64,000 bases of DNA from Vibrio pomeroyi. GTDB taxonomy: Bacteria > Pseudomonadota > Gammaproteobacteria > Enterobacterales > Vibrionaceae. The DNA lies in assembly GCF_024347595.1 (NCBI RefSeq), contig NZ_AP025507.1, positions 1,116,001 to 1,180,000 of the forward strand. Reading direction: 5' to 3'. Position numbers and translations under genes: made by a program. Within the stretch, counting starts at the first letter, position 1. Each line of letters opens with the position of its first letter. The notes under the pieces are model-generated. The model saw only the letters and a program-made list of their open reading frames with translations. It was not told where the DNA came from and ran no database searches. Below, piece by piece: positions 18,755 through 27,519 of this stretch.

Positions 18755-21700
18755 GATATGTATCAAGCACCCTGTGTTTGCGTCAGTTCTGAGCATCACC
18801 ATTGTTTTGCTTGGGCTTTTGTCGTTTCAAAAGCTCTCAATCCAATACTTTCCAGAACATAAAACACCGTCAGCAACGGTAACGGCTGCGATTAATGGCG
18901 CTAGTGCTGAGTTCATGTCGCGTAATGTGGCAGATAAGCTCATTACCGCTGCAACAGGCCTCGACAGCGTGAAAACCATGACGACGGACTGTCAGGAAGG
19001 CACGTGTAATCTAAAAATCATCTTTGAAGACGACATTGATGAAGTTGAATACACAAGCCTGATGAACAACCTGCGCAGCAGCGTTGAAGCGATTGGTGAT
19101 TTCCCGCCGAGTATGACGGATAAGCCAACGGTCACGGATGATTCTTCTGACACCAGTATGCCGAGTAACATCATCACGTTTGTGAATACTGGCAAGATGT
19201 CTAAGCAAGACATGTACGACTACATTAGCCAACAAGTCGTGCCTCAATTTAAGCACATCCAAGGTGTGGGTGGCATTTGGGGACCGTATGGTGGTAGCGA
19301 GAAGGCGGTGCGTGTTTGGTTGCAACCGGATCGCATGATGGCGCTCAATATGAGTGCATCCGATGTTGTTGGAACATTGAGCTCATACAACGCAACGTTT
19401 ACCGCAGGTACCATCAAGGGGCAGGTGCGAGATTTCTCCATCAACCCAGTCAACCAAGTAACCAGCGTTGATGATGTAAGAGACTTAGTGGTTCGTGTTG
19501 ATAACGGTAAGATCATTCGTATAGGTGATATTGCTGAAGTCAAAATGGGTGAGGTGAGTCTTACACCAAGTATTCTGCGTGTAGATGACAATCTAGCGAT
19601 GTCGATTCAGGTGTTGCCACTGAAAAGTGAAAACCCAGTAACCGTTGCGAATAAAGTTAAGACACAGATTGATGTGATTCAGCCTCAGTTGCCAGAAGGC
19701 ATTGAGATGAAGATGGTCTACAACCAAGCCGATTTCATTAAAACCGCAATTGATGAAGGCTTCATGACTTTAGTTGAAGCGATAGTTTTGGTTTCAGCGG
19801 TTGTGGTTCTGTTCCTTGGCTCTTTTCGAGTTGCTTCAATTCCGATCATCACCATTCCAGTGTGTGTGATCGGTGTATTTGCTGTCATGCATTTACTTGG
19901 ATTTAGCATCAACGTACTGACGATTCTGGCTATCATTCTCGCCATTGGTTTGGTGGTTGATGATGCGATTGTTGTGGCTGAAAACTGCTACCGTCATATC
20001 GAAGAGGGTGAAACTCCGTTCAATGCTGCAATTAAAGGGTGCCGAGAGATCGTCTTCCCAGTGATTGCGATGACGCTAACTTTGGCGGTTGTTTACTTAC
20101 CAATTGGCTTGATGGCTGGCTTAACCGCCGATCTATTCAGGCAGTTCGCGTTCACACTTGCTGCAGCGGTGATCATCTCTGGATTTGTGGCGTTAACACT
20201 CTCACCAGTGATGAGCGCTTACTTAATGAAGCCAGTTTCAACGCCAGCAAAGTGGTACCAAAAGGTCGATGCAAAACTCAATGTACTGTCTGACGTGTAC
20301 ACCAAGGAGCTAGGTAAGTGGTTTGAACGGAAAGCCCTGATGAGTGGTATCGCCTTGGTTCTAATTGCGTTGTCTGCGTTAGCGGTTTGGAAGATGCCTC
20401 AAGTGCTGCTTCCAACGGAAGACACGGGTTTTGTTGAGGTGACGTCAACGCCTCCAACAGGAGTAGGCCGTCAGTATCACCTCGATAACAACGAACAGTT
20501 AAACAGCGTGTTTAAAGGCGATGAATCGGTTGAAGCGAACCTGTCTTACATTGAAGGTACACCGACCAATCACGTTTTGCTAAAACCATGGGGAGAGCGT
20601 GACCAATCTGCAGATGAGCTGGTGAACGAGTTTATTGCCAAAGCGCAAAGTTCAGTCTCTGCGTATGGCATGTCTTTCAAGGTTCGTTCAGCGGATAACC
20701 TAAACATTGCTACCAATATGATTCTTGAGCTAACGACGGTTAACCGCGATACGACAGTGTTGTCTGAAACGGCGAGCAAAGTGGTAGAGGCACTTGAGAA
20801 TTACGAGGGTGTGACCAACATTAAGAACTCAATGTTGCGTGACCAGTTACGCTATGACTTATCGATTGACCGCAATGCGATTGTGTTGTCTGGCGTGGAT
20901 TACGGCAATGTCACCAATGCGTTATCGACATTCCTTGGTTCAGTGAAAGCCGCGGATTTGCAAGCGGATGATGGCTATACATACCCAATCCAAGTTCAAG
21001 TCAACCTGAGCGATCTTGGTGATTTCAAGGTATTGGATAAGCTGTATGTGGATTCACAATCGGGACAAAGGCTTCCTTTGTCTCAGTTTGTATCGATTAA
21101 ACAAGTGACGTCGGAATCGAACTTTAAGACATTCATGGGTAAAGACAGCGCTGAAATTACGGCTGACTTGATGCCCGGATATACGGCAAGTGATGTGAAA
21201 GCGTATATTGATGATACGGTTCCAAGCTTATTGAAACCGGCGCAGAGCTACGAATTTAACGGCATTGTAAAAGATCTCGTTGATTCAACCGCCGGTGCAC
21301 AGGTGCTATTCGTATTGGCGTTGATTTTTATCTTCCTGATTCTGGCAGCGCAATTTGAAAGCTTTGTCGACCCTATGATCATCTTGCTAACGGTTCCGTT
21401 GTGTATCGTAGGCGCGATTCTAACGCTATCGGTATTTGGCCAAAGCCTTAACATTTACTCAAAAATCGGGTTGCTGACTTTGGTCGGCCTTGTCACTAAA
21501 CACGGTATCTTGCTGGTGGAATTTGCGAACGAGAAACGTAAATCGGGTGCGAGTGCGCAAGAAGCGGCGATCAGCAGTGCACGTTCAAGATTACGTCCTA
21601 TCTTGATGACGTCACTCACGATGATCCTAGGTTCATTGCCGTTAGCATTGGCTGATGGACCGGGTTCATTGGGTCGTATTAACATTGGTTTGGTACTGGT

Positions 21701-21818
21701 CGGCGGCTTGTCTGTCGGAACTTTCTTCTCATTGTTCTTAGTGCCAGTCGCGTATGTCGGTATGGCCAACCTAAAGCAAATGGATGTGTTGACTCGATTA
21801 CGAACCAAACCAGCATAA
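18741..21818 (+). CDS. RND family efflux pump inner-membrane transporter (HAE-1 type)
   Basis: A 1025-residue proton-driven pump of the AcrB/MexB superfamily, of usual length. It has a first transmembrane helix (SVLSITIVLLGLLSFQKL), a large periplasmic porter loop, the TM4 proton-relay pair in GLVVDDAIVVAEN, a second periplasmic loop from ~560 and a closing helix bundle with KHGILLVEFANEKR and SSARSRLRPILMTS. The ATG has AAGGAG 8 bases upstream. It forms an operon with the adaptor. The sequence does not tell the substrate; drugs, bile or fatty acids are all possible. Confidence 0.92.
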   Translation: MKLPEICIKHPVFASVLSITIVLLGLLSFQKLSIQYFPEHKTPSATVTAAINGASAEFMSRNVADKLITAATGLDSVKTMTTDCQEGTCNLKIIFEDDIDEVEYTSLMNNLRSSVEAIGDFPPSMTDKPTVTDDSSDTSMPSNIITFVNTGKMSKQDMYDYISQQVVPQFKHIQGVGGIWGPYGGSEKAVRVWLQPDRMMALNMSASDVVGTLSSYNATFTAGTIKGQVRDFSINPVNQVTSVDDVRDLVVRVDNGKIIRIGDIAEVKMGEVSLTPSILRVDDNLAMSIQVLPLKSENPVTVANKVKTQIDVIQPQLPEGIEMKMVYNQADFIKTAIDEGFMTLVEAIVLVSAVVVLFLGSFRVASIPIITIPVCVIGVFAVMHLLGFSINVLTILAIILAIGLVVDDAIVVAENCYRHIEEGETPFNAAIKGCREIVFPVIAMTLTLAVVYLPIGLMAGLTADLFRQFAFTLAAAVIISGFVALTLSPVMSAYLMKPVSTPAKWYQKVDAKLNVLSDVYTKELGKWFERKALMSGIALVLIALSALAVWKMPQVLLPTEDTGFVEVTSTPPTGVGRQYHLDNNEQLNSVFKGDESVEANLSYIEGTPTNHVLLKPWGERDQSADELVNEFIAKAQSSVSAYGMSFKVRSADNLNIATNMILELTTVNRDTTVLSETASKVVEALENYEGVTNIKNSMLRDQLRYDLSIDRNAIVLSGVDYGNVTNALSTFLGSVKAADLQADDGYTYPIQVQVNLSDLGDFKVLDKLYVDSQSGQRLPLSQFVSIKQVTSESNFKTFMGKDSAEITADLMPGYTASDVKAYIDDTVPSLLKPAQSYEFNGIVKDLVDSTAGAQVLFVLALIFIFLILAAQFESFVDPMIILLTVPLCIVGAILTLSVFGQSLNIYSKIGLLTLVGLVTKHGILLVEFANEKRKSGASAQEAAISSARSRLRPILMTSLTMILGSLPLALADGPGSLGRINIGLVLVGGLSVGTFFSLFLVPVAYVGMANLKQMDVLTRLRTKPA

Positions 21819-21860
21819 TCTAGCTAATCGATTACGATTAACGTAATTGAAGATACAAAA

Positions 21861-21892
21861 AGCGCCCACCAAAATTATGGTGGGCACTTTGT
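21861..21892 (+). terminator. Terminator after the RND pump gene
   Basis: AGCGCCCACCA (21861-21871) pairs with TGGTGGGCACT (21878-21888), one mismatch, followed by a short T-rich stretch; an A-run precedes it, so it may also work leftward. Confidence 0.75.
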
Positions 21893-21978
21893 TATGTATT
21901 GTATTAGTCGCTTGAACAAGCTAATCCGAACCGAACCGACTAAAACGGAGCGAAGCTATCTAGAATGGTGGAACCTAT

Positions 21979-22890
21979 CTAAAATGGCGCGAAGCTGTCA
22001 GGCACAACCTTAGGGACAGTCCAACGCTGATGAGCGTCTACCGGTTCCAATCCTGAGTTGTGCTGTGGGATCTGTCCACGGTCGCCATACAACCACAATA
22101 CGAAGTTAGAGCGCTCACCACTGGTAATAGGCAGTGCTGCGTGTGCTACGTTTCCTCGGTGGATCATTGCCATGCCGGGTGTAAATGTCGCCTCATTCAT
22201 TTTGCCTGTTGCCGGGTCATAAAAGTTGAGTGCAGAGCCTGAAAACGCTTCATCGGGTAAATTCAGGTTGATATTGAGCGTCACAGAAGATGCATCAGTA
22301 TGAAGGCGCAAAGATGTGTCTTTGTTCGCTTGATACTGAATAGAGAATCCAAAAGTTTGCGTATCGTACCCCATTATTTCTGGGAACAACAAACGCGCAA
22401 CTGGACGCATGTAACTGTCGAGCAGATCGCGATAAAACGCTTGGAAACTCGGCGCTGCTAAGTAGCCTTCAGACCGGCTGTCTAGCATCGCACCACCTCG
22501 ATTGAGGACGATGCCATAAGGCGGACGCAATGGGATTTGAGCGTTTGATACTTCTTCTAAGTAATCGCGCAGTCCGACTAAACGCTCAGGGTCAAAAAAC
22601 TGGAATTTAAACACACCAGGAGAGACTTCTTGGAGTAAGTCTTGCACTGCAATTTCTTTCGTTGGATCTTGCCACGCCTGTTTAACGGCTTCACGCAGAC
22701 GAGCGTCCAGTAATGAATCATCGAAATTTAGCTGGCTGCCTTCTTCTCTCACTTCCCACTCTTTCCAAGCTTCACTGAACAGACTTTTATTGTTGTCCCA
22801 AAACTGTTGCACAGAAGGAGCTCGTTGAAGCATCGCTTCGCGTGTTGGTAAATCGATGGCGCGTGCACGCTCTAATTGATTAGATAACAT
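21979..22890 (-). CDS. 2-oxoglutarate/Fe(II)-dependent oxygenase (prolyl 4-hydroxylase-like)
   Basis: A 303-residue soluble protein with the double-stranded beta-helix iron site. Ligands are His197 and Asp199 in LRLHTDAS and distal His250 in GNVAHAALP. Arg260 in SGERSNFVLW fits the 2-oxoglutarate contact. The N-terminal ~110 residues are helical. Family members hydroxylate proline or other residues, or small molecules; the substrate here is unknown. It stands alone between the RND genes and the alginate lyase, with its own gaps. ATG at 22890 follows AAAGGAGCG, a strong ribosome site. Confidence 0.78.
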   Translation of the reverse strand: MLSNQLERARAIDLPTREAMLQRAPSVQQFWDNNKSLFSEAWKEWEVREEGSQLNFDDSLLDARLREAVKQAWQDPTKEIAVQDLLQEVSPGVFKFQFFDPERLVGLRDYLEEVSNAQIPLRPPYGIVLNRGGAMLDSRSEGYLAAPSFQAFYRDLLDSYMRPVARLLFPEIMGYDTQTFGFSIQYQANKDTSLRLHTDASSVTLNINLNLPDEAFSGSALNFYDPATGKMNEATFTPGMAMIHRGNVAHAALPITSGERSNFVLWLYGDRGQIPQHNSGLEPVDAHQRWTVPKVVPDSFAPF

Positions 22891-23159
22891 AATGTATTCG
22901 CTCCTTTTGTTTGCTTGAGTCCAATCTATTACACCAAGGTTTGTAGATAAACGGGGCGTTACGCAAAACAGAATTAACGTTTTCTATATAATCAACAGGA
23001 AATTGAGAAGAAAGGGAAGGCGAACAAGATGGTTCTATATTGGTGACTAAAAGCAAAAACAGCGCATGGCTGAAGGAATCAATGCGCTGTTTATAGAGAG
23101 TGGGAGCTTAACGGGTTAGAGCCTGCTGTTCGTTGTATCTAAGATTTAGTTAAGCGTGA
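22891..23159. other. Intergenic region with a leftward terminator
   Basis: Inverted repeat AAACAGCGCAT (23057-23067) and ATGCGCTGTTT (23082-23092). On the minus strand the second arm runs into TTTTTGCTTTT, a terminator for the alginate lyase gene. The rest (22891-23050) should hold the promoter of the oxygenase; no ORF. Confidence 0.7.
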
Positions 23160-24116
23160 TTAGTTATGATCAATATTGATCTTCGAGAAACTGACCGAGA
23201 ACACTTGCCCTGCAAACTCTCTTGAAGGTTTTATTTGAGCGTAAAGGCCGGCTTTAAAGTAGTACTCTTCCTCTAACCATGCCTTTGAAAGGGTAACTTT
23301 GTTGCCATCGCGGTCTTCTGTTTCGATACCCCAAGGTAAGAATTGCTCTGTTAATTCATCATTAATGAGTGTTGAAAGGTAAATACCCTGGTCATTGAGA
23401 CGAATTGTATAATCCCAATCGAGGTTCGCAGGCGCGTAGCCTAGGTTGACACTAAAAGGCTTACAGTCGCTGCAAACTTGGTTTCCTGACAAAAAGGAAT
23501 CATTTAGAACGACACGTACTGGTTTGTTTTCACCATCCCACTGCAACTTCACGAGCGCTTGTTTAATGTCTTTACCATGGATTTGGCCAAGAACCACTTT
23601 TGGGTCACTACCCGTTACATCTTTATCCGGAAATTGATCAACGCTTAGTGTTGCTTTGAGTTCATGTGTTCCTGTTACTGCCCAGTTTTGCTCTTTAGTG
23701 CTGCAACGATTTTCGGAATCATAGTTGTATAGCTCACGAAGCTCAGAACGAACGTATTTTGTGTTTGGTGTTGTAGAAACTTGGCCGCCAAGATCGACTG
23801 TAAATTTGAGACGCTCTTCTCCGTTAACTGATTCACGAGAGAACCAAGGGAGATTAGTGCCGTTGGTTAAGTACTCTTTACCATTGCATTCTTGGGGAAT
23901 GAGCTCGGCTGCGCTACTACGACCATTTTCGTAATAATCGTCGCCACTGAATGGAAGGGTGATTTTCCATTGTTCTATGTTCCAGTTACAGTCGGTACAT
24001 GTTGTAAGGTCTGATTGGTCGCTTGTAGCGTTGGCTTCGCAGCCTGTGAGTAATAAACCGCTAGAAATAAGTGCAGCAATCTTGAAGTATTTTAAAGTGT
24101 GTTGAGAGTTGAACAT
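23160..24116 (-). CDS. Alginate lyase, polysaccharide lyase family 7, lipoprotein
   Basis: A 318-residue beta-jelly-roll lyase that cleaves alginate by beta-elimination. All three PL7 signatures are present: RSELR at residues 123-127, QIH at 178-180 and YFKAGLYAQ at 286-294. These supply the Arg, Gln, His and Tyr of the active site. By family experience the QIH variant tends to favour guluronate-containing substrates. The N-terminus is a lipoprotein signal (ISSGLLLTGCEANA) with Cys26 followed by Glu. Four further cysteines, including CTDC and CSDC pairs, could form disulfides. It points to use of brown-algal polysaccharide. Confidence 0.92.
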   Translation of the reverse strand: MFNSQHTLKYFKIAALISSGLLLTGCEANATSDQSDLTTCTDCNWNIEQWKITLPFSGDDYYENGRSSAAELIPQECNGKEYLTNGTNLPWFSRESVNGEERLKFTVDLGGQVSTTPNTKYVRSELRELYNYDSENRCSTKEQNWAVTGTHELKATLSVDQFPDKDVTGSDPKVVLGQIHGKDIKQALVKLQWDGENKPVRVVLNDSFLSGNQVCSDCKPFSVNLGYAPANLDWDYTIRLNDQGIYLSTLINDELTEQFLPWGIETEDRDGNKVTLSKAWLEEEYYFKAGLYAQIKPSREFAGQVFSVSFSKINIDHN

Positions 24117-24370
24117 AAAAATTTATTTGTAATACAAAAGGTAGGCGAACTTTAGCGATAAATTACGGGGTTTTCATTGGTTCAATAGTGGTTTTACATT
24201 TATCTGACAGAGCTTTGAGCGACCGATTCCAGAAACACATCTCAATACAATTTTTCTAAGTAATGGAAGTAGGCGTTGGGTCAATGAAGTAACGTTTTTT
24301 ATAGGTTCTAGTAATGATTGGCTGGACGATCACGCAAATCCTTTTGCATGTTCGATGGGGGAAACTTTTC

Positions 24371-25279
24371 TTAAAAGTCGTAATTTAGGTTCATTGAACT
24401 GTAGATCTCGCTGTTGCTTTGGTCTGAGGCGACAGTGGTGTTGTAAATGTATTCGGTATCAAACGTTAGTGCTAAATTGCCCATCAGAATGTTCTTTAAA
24501 TAGCCCTTTAGGTTGTAGTTTGTGTTCTCTTCACCGTAGGCCATGTTTGCAGTTGCACCCATAGAGAACGTTTCAGTAAGCGTTAGCGAGCCATCAATAC
24601 TGGCATTAACGATCAGCTCGTAGTTCTCTTTGTTTGGGAACTCTTCGTCGGAGGATTGTCGTTTACTGATTCGATAACCCGGACCCGCAGAGCCTTGAAG
24701 CTTGATTCTTTCGGTATCGTAAAAGTGACGACCCAATCCGGTCGCGGTAATGAATTGTTTACGATAGGTACCATAGTGGTCGTGTTCAAAACGGGTTGTC
24801 GCGACTAAGTAAGTCACCTCGTTCAAATCATAACTAATGCCATAGTTGGTGGTATAGCGATTAGTACCATCTTCATCATTTTCAGCATCGGTATAATAGG
24901 TATCGAACTGGACTCGTTGTCCCCAGTTTTCCTTTTTGTAGCCTACGGATATTCCAGAATTAATAGACAAAGATGAACTGGTGTTTTGAGAGTAGATAAA
25001 ACCCAATTTGGTTAACGTCGTGAAGGGCGATTCAACTTCTGGTTCCGCCTTTTCTTCCAATATAGCTTCATCTTGTAAGGCTTGTTCTTCTGTAAATTCA
25101 AGTTGCTCTGTAAGCTCAAGTGGTTCTGTAAGTATGGGCTCTTCGGTCGGTACCGTTTCTTCAGCAAACAATGGCATGGATAAGACCATTATGACCAAAG
25201 GTAACGGGTTGAAATGGAGTTTATTTAGAGCTGAGTTTTGTATTAGACGTATTGTTCTTGAGATAGCGTAGATCGACAT
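24371..25279 (-). CDS. DUF481-type outer-membrane beta-barrel protein
   Basis: A 302-residue secreted protein. The first ~40 residues hold a signal-like hydrophobic segment (PLPLVIMVLSMPLFAEE). Next comes a ~45-residue Glu/Leu/Pro-rich acidic stretch, then about 200 residues of alternating strands (SLSINSGISVGYKKENW, RYTTNYGISYDLNEVTYLVATTRFEHD) ending in Phe, as in outer-membrane barrels. The pattern fits the DUF481/YdiY family, of unknown function. The start may be the ATG at 25279 or an internal Met closer to the signal. No operon partner is clear. Confidence 0.7.
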   Translation of the reverse strand: MSIYAISRTIRLIQNSALNKLHFNPLPLVIMVLSMPLFAEETVPTEEPILTEPLELTEQLEFTEEQALQDEAILEEKAEPEVESPFTTLTKLGFIYSQNTSSSLSINSGISVGYKKENWGQRVQFDTYYTDAENDEDGTNRYTTNYGISYDLNEVTYLVATTRFEHDHYGTYRKQFITATGLGRHFYDTERIKLQGSAGPGYRISKRQSSDEEFPNKENYELIVNASIDGSLTLTETFSMGATANMAYGEENTNYNLKGYLKNILMGNLALTFDTEYIYNTTVASDQSNSEIYSSMNLNYDF

Positions 25280-25367
25280 AATGGCTAGGTACTTAAGTGA
25301 TTGAACACGACCAACTAACAGTTAGTCGTGATGAGTGGTCAGTGTTCGAGTCGAAAGATGGACTGAG

Positions 25368-26264
25368 TTACGACGCAATAGGTAAAGGGGAGAAGATGGT
25401 TTTAATCTCAGAGAAACCGTTGCCACGATGAGGGTTAAAATCTTCAATGTGCACAAAGAATTCAAGGATTTCAGAAGGTTTGTCGTCTTCAATTAATAAG
25501 AACTCCAGCAAGCCTTTCTCGATATGGCATGAAAGAATGGTCTCATTGGAATGACCAGCCGAAACCTGCTCAACATTGATCACGACACTTGTTTCAGGCA
25601 ATACATTGAAAGAATCCTGAGCGCATTTAAGAACACAACTGCACACATACTCTCGATACAGTGCATTACTTTCAGATAGAGAGAGGGTCTCTAGCTTTAC
25701 CTCACCTTGGCACAATACCTTTTTCTCTTTAGGGATGACGTTGTGCTTATTCACCTGAATATTGATTTCTAACAGGTGGCCGTTCTTATAGGTATTAAAG
25801 TGATGATTGATCAGCTTAGTGTCGACCACTGCGGCGTTCATCGTGTTTTGTTGAGCTTCAGAAAGGGCAGACAGCTTCGCTTGGCTATCGTTATTCAAAA
25901 CACCTTTCGACAATTGATTGCCTTTTGCCCAGTAGCTGTAGTTCTGCACCCAATGTACAAATTCAGTTTTGTATTGTTCGATGTCTTTCTCTGCCGCTCG
26001 CTCAATATTGGCAGTGAGGGAATACAATTTAGATTTGTTGCCCAGAAGCATGTCGAGCCAGTTGGGTTTGTACTCGTCGAGCGCTTCCATGGCTTTGACT
26101 TTATGGTCGAAGCGAACCGTTGGCATTACAGGTGCCGGTTCCATGGCAATCGACTCCCAATTCACTTTAGGTGTAGGGATGGTATGGACGGATTGGATTA
26201 AGTGCAGGTGTTGATTGAACAAGGTCACTTCATTGACCGCGTCCTCAAGTTGTTTGGTATTCAT
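25368..26264 (-). CDS. Hypothetical protein, unrecognised family
   Basis: A 298-residue protein without signal peptide or membrane span, so probably cytoplasmic. The N-terminal ~150 residues look helical; the C-terminal half looks strand-rich (LLEINIQVNKHNV, TSVVINVEQVSAG, LEFFVHIEDFNPHRGNG). A CSCVLKC cysteine cluster lies near residue 208. The ATG follows AGGAATGTAG, a reasonable ribosome site. It lies between the barrel gene and mngR, leftward, with gaps of about 90 and 220 bp. I do not recognise it. Confidence 0.6.
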   Translation of the reverse strand: MNTKQLEDAVNEVTLFNQHLHLIQSVHTIPTPKVNWESIAMEPAPVMPTVRFDHKVKAMEALDEYKPNWLDMLLGNKSKLYSLTANIERAAEKDIEQYKTEFVHWVQNYSYWAKGNQLSKGVLNNDSQAKLSALSEAQQNTMNAAVVDTKLINHHFNTYKNGHLLEINIQVNKHNVIPKEKKVLCQGEVKLETLSLSESNALYREYVCSCVLKCAQDSFNVLPETSVVINVEQVSAGHSNETILSCHIEKGLLEFLLIEDDKPSEILEFFVHIEDFNPHRGNGFSEIKTIFSPLPIAS

Positions 26265-26430
26265 CTACATTCCTGTCGACGGTTGCTCTTGTCATTGGGC
26301 GTTCATTTTATGGTCAAAGTGTACGAACGGTATTTGAATGAAGGTGAATGATCTTTCGTGAGGTTATTTGATATCGGTTTAGGAATATTTGGGGTGGTTG
26401 AAACTAGTATTATGAGTAGGGGATGTGCAT

Positions 26431-26460
26431 CAACACAGAGAACAGGCGCCCTCTGTGTTG
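26431..26460. repeat. Perfect 10-bp inverted repeat downstream of mngR
   Basis: CAACACAGAG (26431-26440) and CTCTGTGTTG (26451-26460) around a 10-base loop. It lies 26 bp past the mngR stop. There is no T-run on either side, so it is a weak terminator candidate or a 3'-end stabilising hairpin. Confidence 0.6.
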
Positions 26461-26485
26461 GCTATATGCGGTGCTAGATTAAGTC

Positions 26486-27202
26486 TTACCTTTGGCGTCT
26501 GGCGACCAAAGTGAATCGGTAATCGTTAGATGTGAAGTAGTTGCGGCTGTATTCAAATACCGTGTTATTGGCTAGGTAACCACGAGTACGTTTTTCAATA
26601 ATAGGCTGAGCTGGGTCAATACCTAACTGTCTAGCAACGTCTTCAGGTGGAAGGATAGGTACCAGTTCTTGCTCACTTCGATCAATCACCATACCTTTGG
26701 TGTTTTCAATAAAGTCATATTTTGATGTTTGCATGACTTGATACGTAAGGTCTGGGAACAGAGCAACAGGCAACCAGGTTTCTTCAACCGTGATTGGGTT
26801 GTTGTCGATGAAACGGACACGCTTTACGTAAAAAACCAATTCGCCTTCTTTGATATCTAAGTGTTCAGACATCGCTAAAGAACAGGGCTTCATTTCAAAA
26901 GCCAGCACTTCACTGTGGGTAACGACATCCAAATGTGCCCACTTTTCTTGAAAGCTAGACTGTTTATAGATGTCGTAATTGATTTTGTTCTCTTTAACGT
27001 AAGTGCCGCTGCCTTGCACGCTTTCAAGTTCATCATTTTCGATCAGTAGCTTCAGCGCTTGTCTAACCGTTACACGGCTGACAGAAAATACTTCGCGTAA
27101 CTGCGCTTCTGTTGGAAGTGCTTCTCCAACCTTATATTCACCAGAACTGATCTTTTCTCGTATTGCATCTGCGATTTGGCGATACATCGGGAGTCTTGCC
27201 AT
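26486..27202 (-). CDS. mngR: GntR-family (HutC/UTRA) repressor of the mannosylglycerate operon
   Basis: A 238-residue regulator with an N-terminal GntR winged helix (YRQIADAIREKISSGEYKVGEALPTEAQLREVFSVSRVTVRQAL, residues ~6-70) and a C-terminal UTRA ligand-binding domain (EETWLPVALFPDLTY ... IIEKRTRGYLANNTVFEYSRNYF). It is divergent from mngA, as in E. coli where MngR represses mngAB until mannosylglycerate is present. The ATG follows TGAGGCAAAA. The shared intergenic region holds inverted repeats that are good operator candidates. Confidence 0.88.
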   Translation of the reverse strand: MARLPMYRQIADAIREKISSGEYKVGEALPTEAQLREVFSVSRVTVRQALKLLIENDELESVQGSGTYVKENKINYDIYKQSSFQEKWAHLDVVTHSEVLAFEMKPCSLAMSEHLDIKEGELVFYVKRVRFIDNNPITVEETWLPVALFPDLTYQVMQTSKYDFIENTKGMVIDRSEQELVPILPPEDVARQLGIDPAQPIIEKRTRGYLANNTVFEYSRNYFTSNDYRFTLVARRQR

Positions 27203-27308
27203 TTTTGCCTCATTTGTGCGCTAGAACAACTAGACTTTGTTTAACAACCTGTACCTTAAATACGTAAATTTGCTCTATATAAGCCCTGCTCTCAAGGTTA
27301 GTGTGAGC

Positions 27309-27419
27309 ATCGTATCGGTGTTTTGTAGTACATATAATACAAATTAAACGATACATAACAAGCTTTCTTAAAGTATTCACCAACACTATTTAAATACAAA
27401 TTAAATACAAATATGTATT
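27309..27419. promoter_or_regulatory. Candidate MngR operators between mngR and mngA
   Basis: Inverted repeats sharing a TTGTA/TACAA core occur in the divergent promoter region. Site 1 is TTTGTA (27322-27327) with TACAAA (27338-27343), nested inside an outer pair GTATCG/CGATAC. Site 2 is AATACA (27404-27409) with TGTATT (27414-27419). Two tandem copies of TTAAATACAAA (27390-27400, 27401-27411) overlap site 2. AT-rich GT..AC dyads are usual for HutC-type GntR regulators. Binding is inferred. Confidence 0.5.
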
Positions 27420-27519
27420 GGTGAGATCGTGATCACGGATTAAATGTCTTGAAGTTGTATTATTATCATCGTCGGCAGGGACGACTGTCGTACTAATCCG
27501 TGACTATGGGACAAAGGTT

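Noticed and set aside
27423..27438. CRP site GTGAGATCGTGATCAC near the mngA promoter
   Set aside because: The GTGA and TCAC halves are 8 bases apart instead of 6. The CGTGATCACG palindrome alone is not enough.
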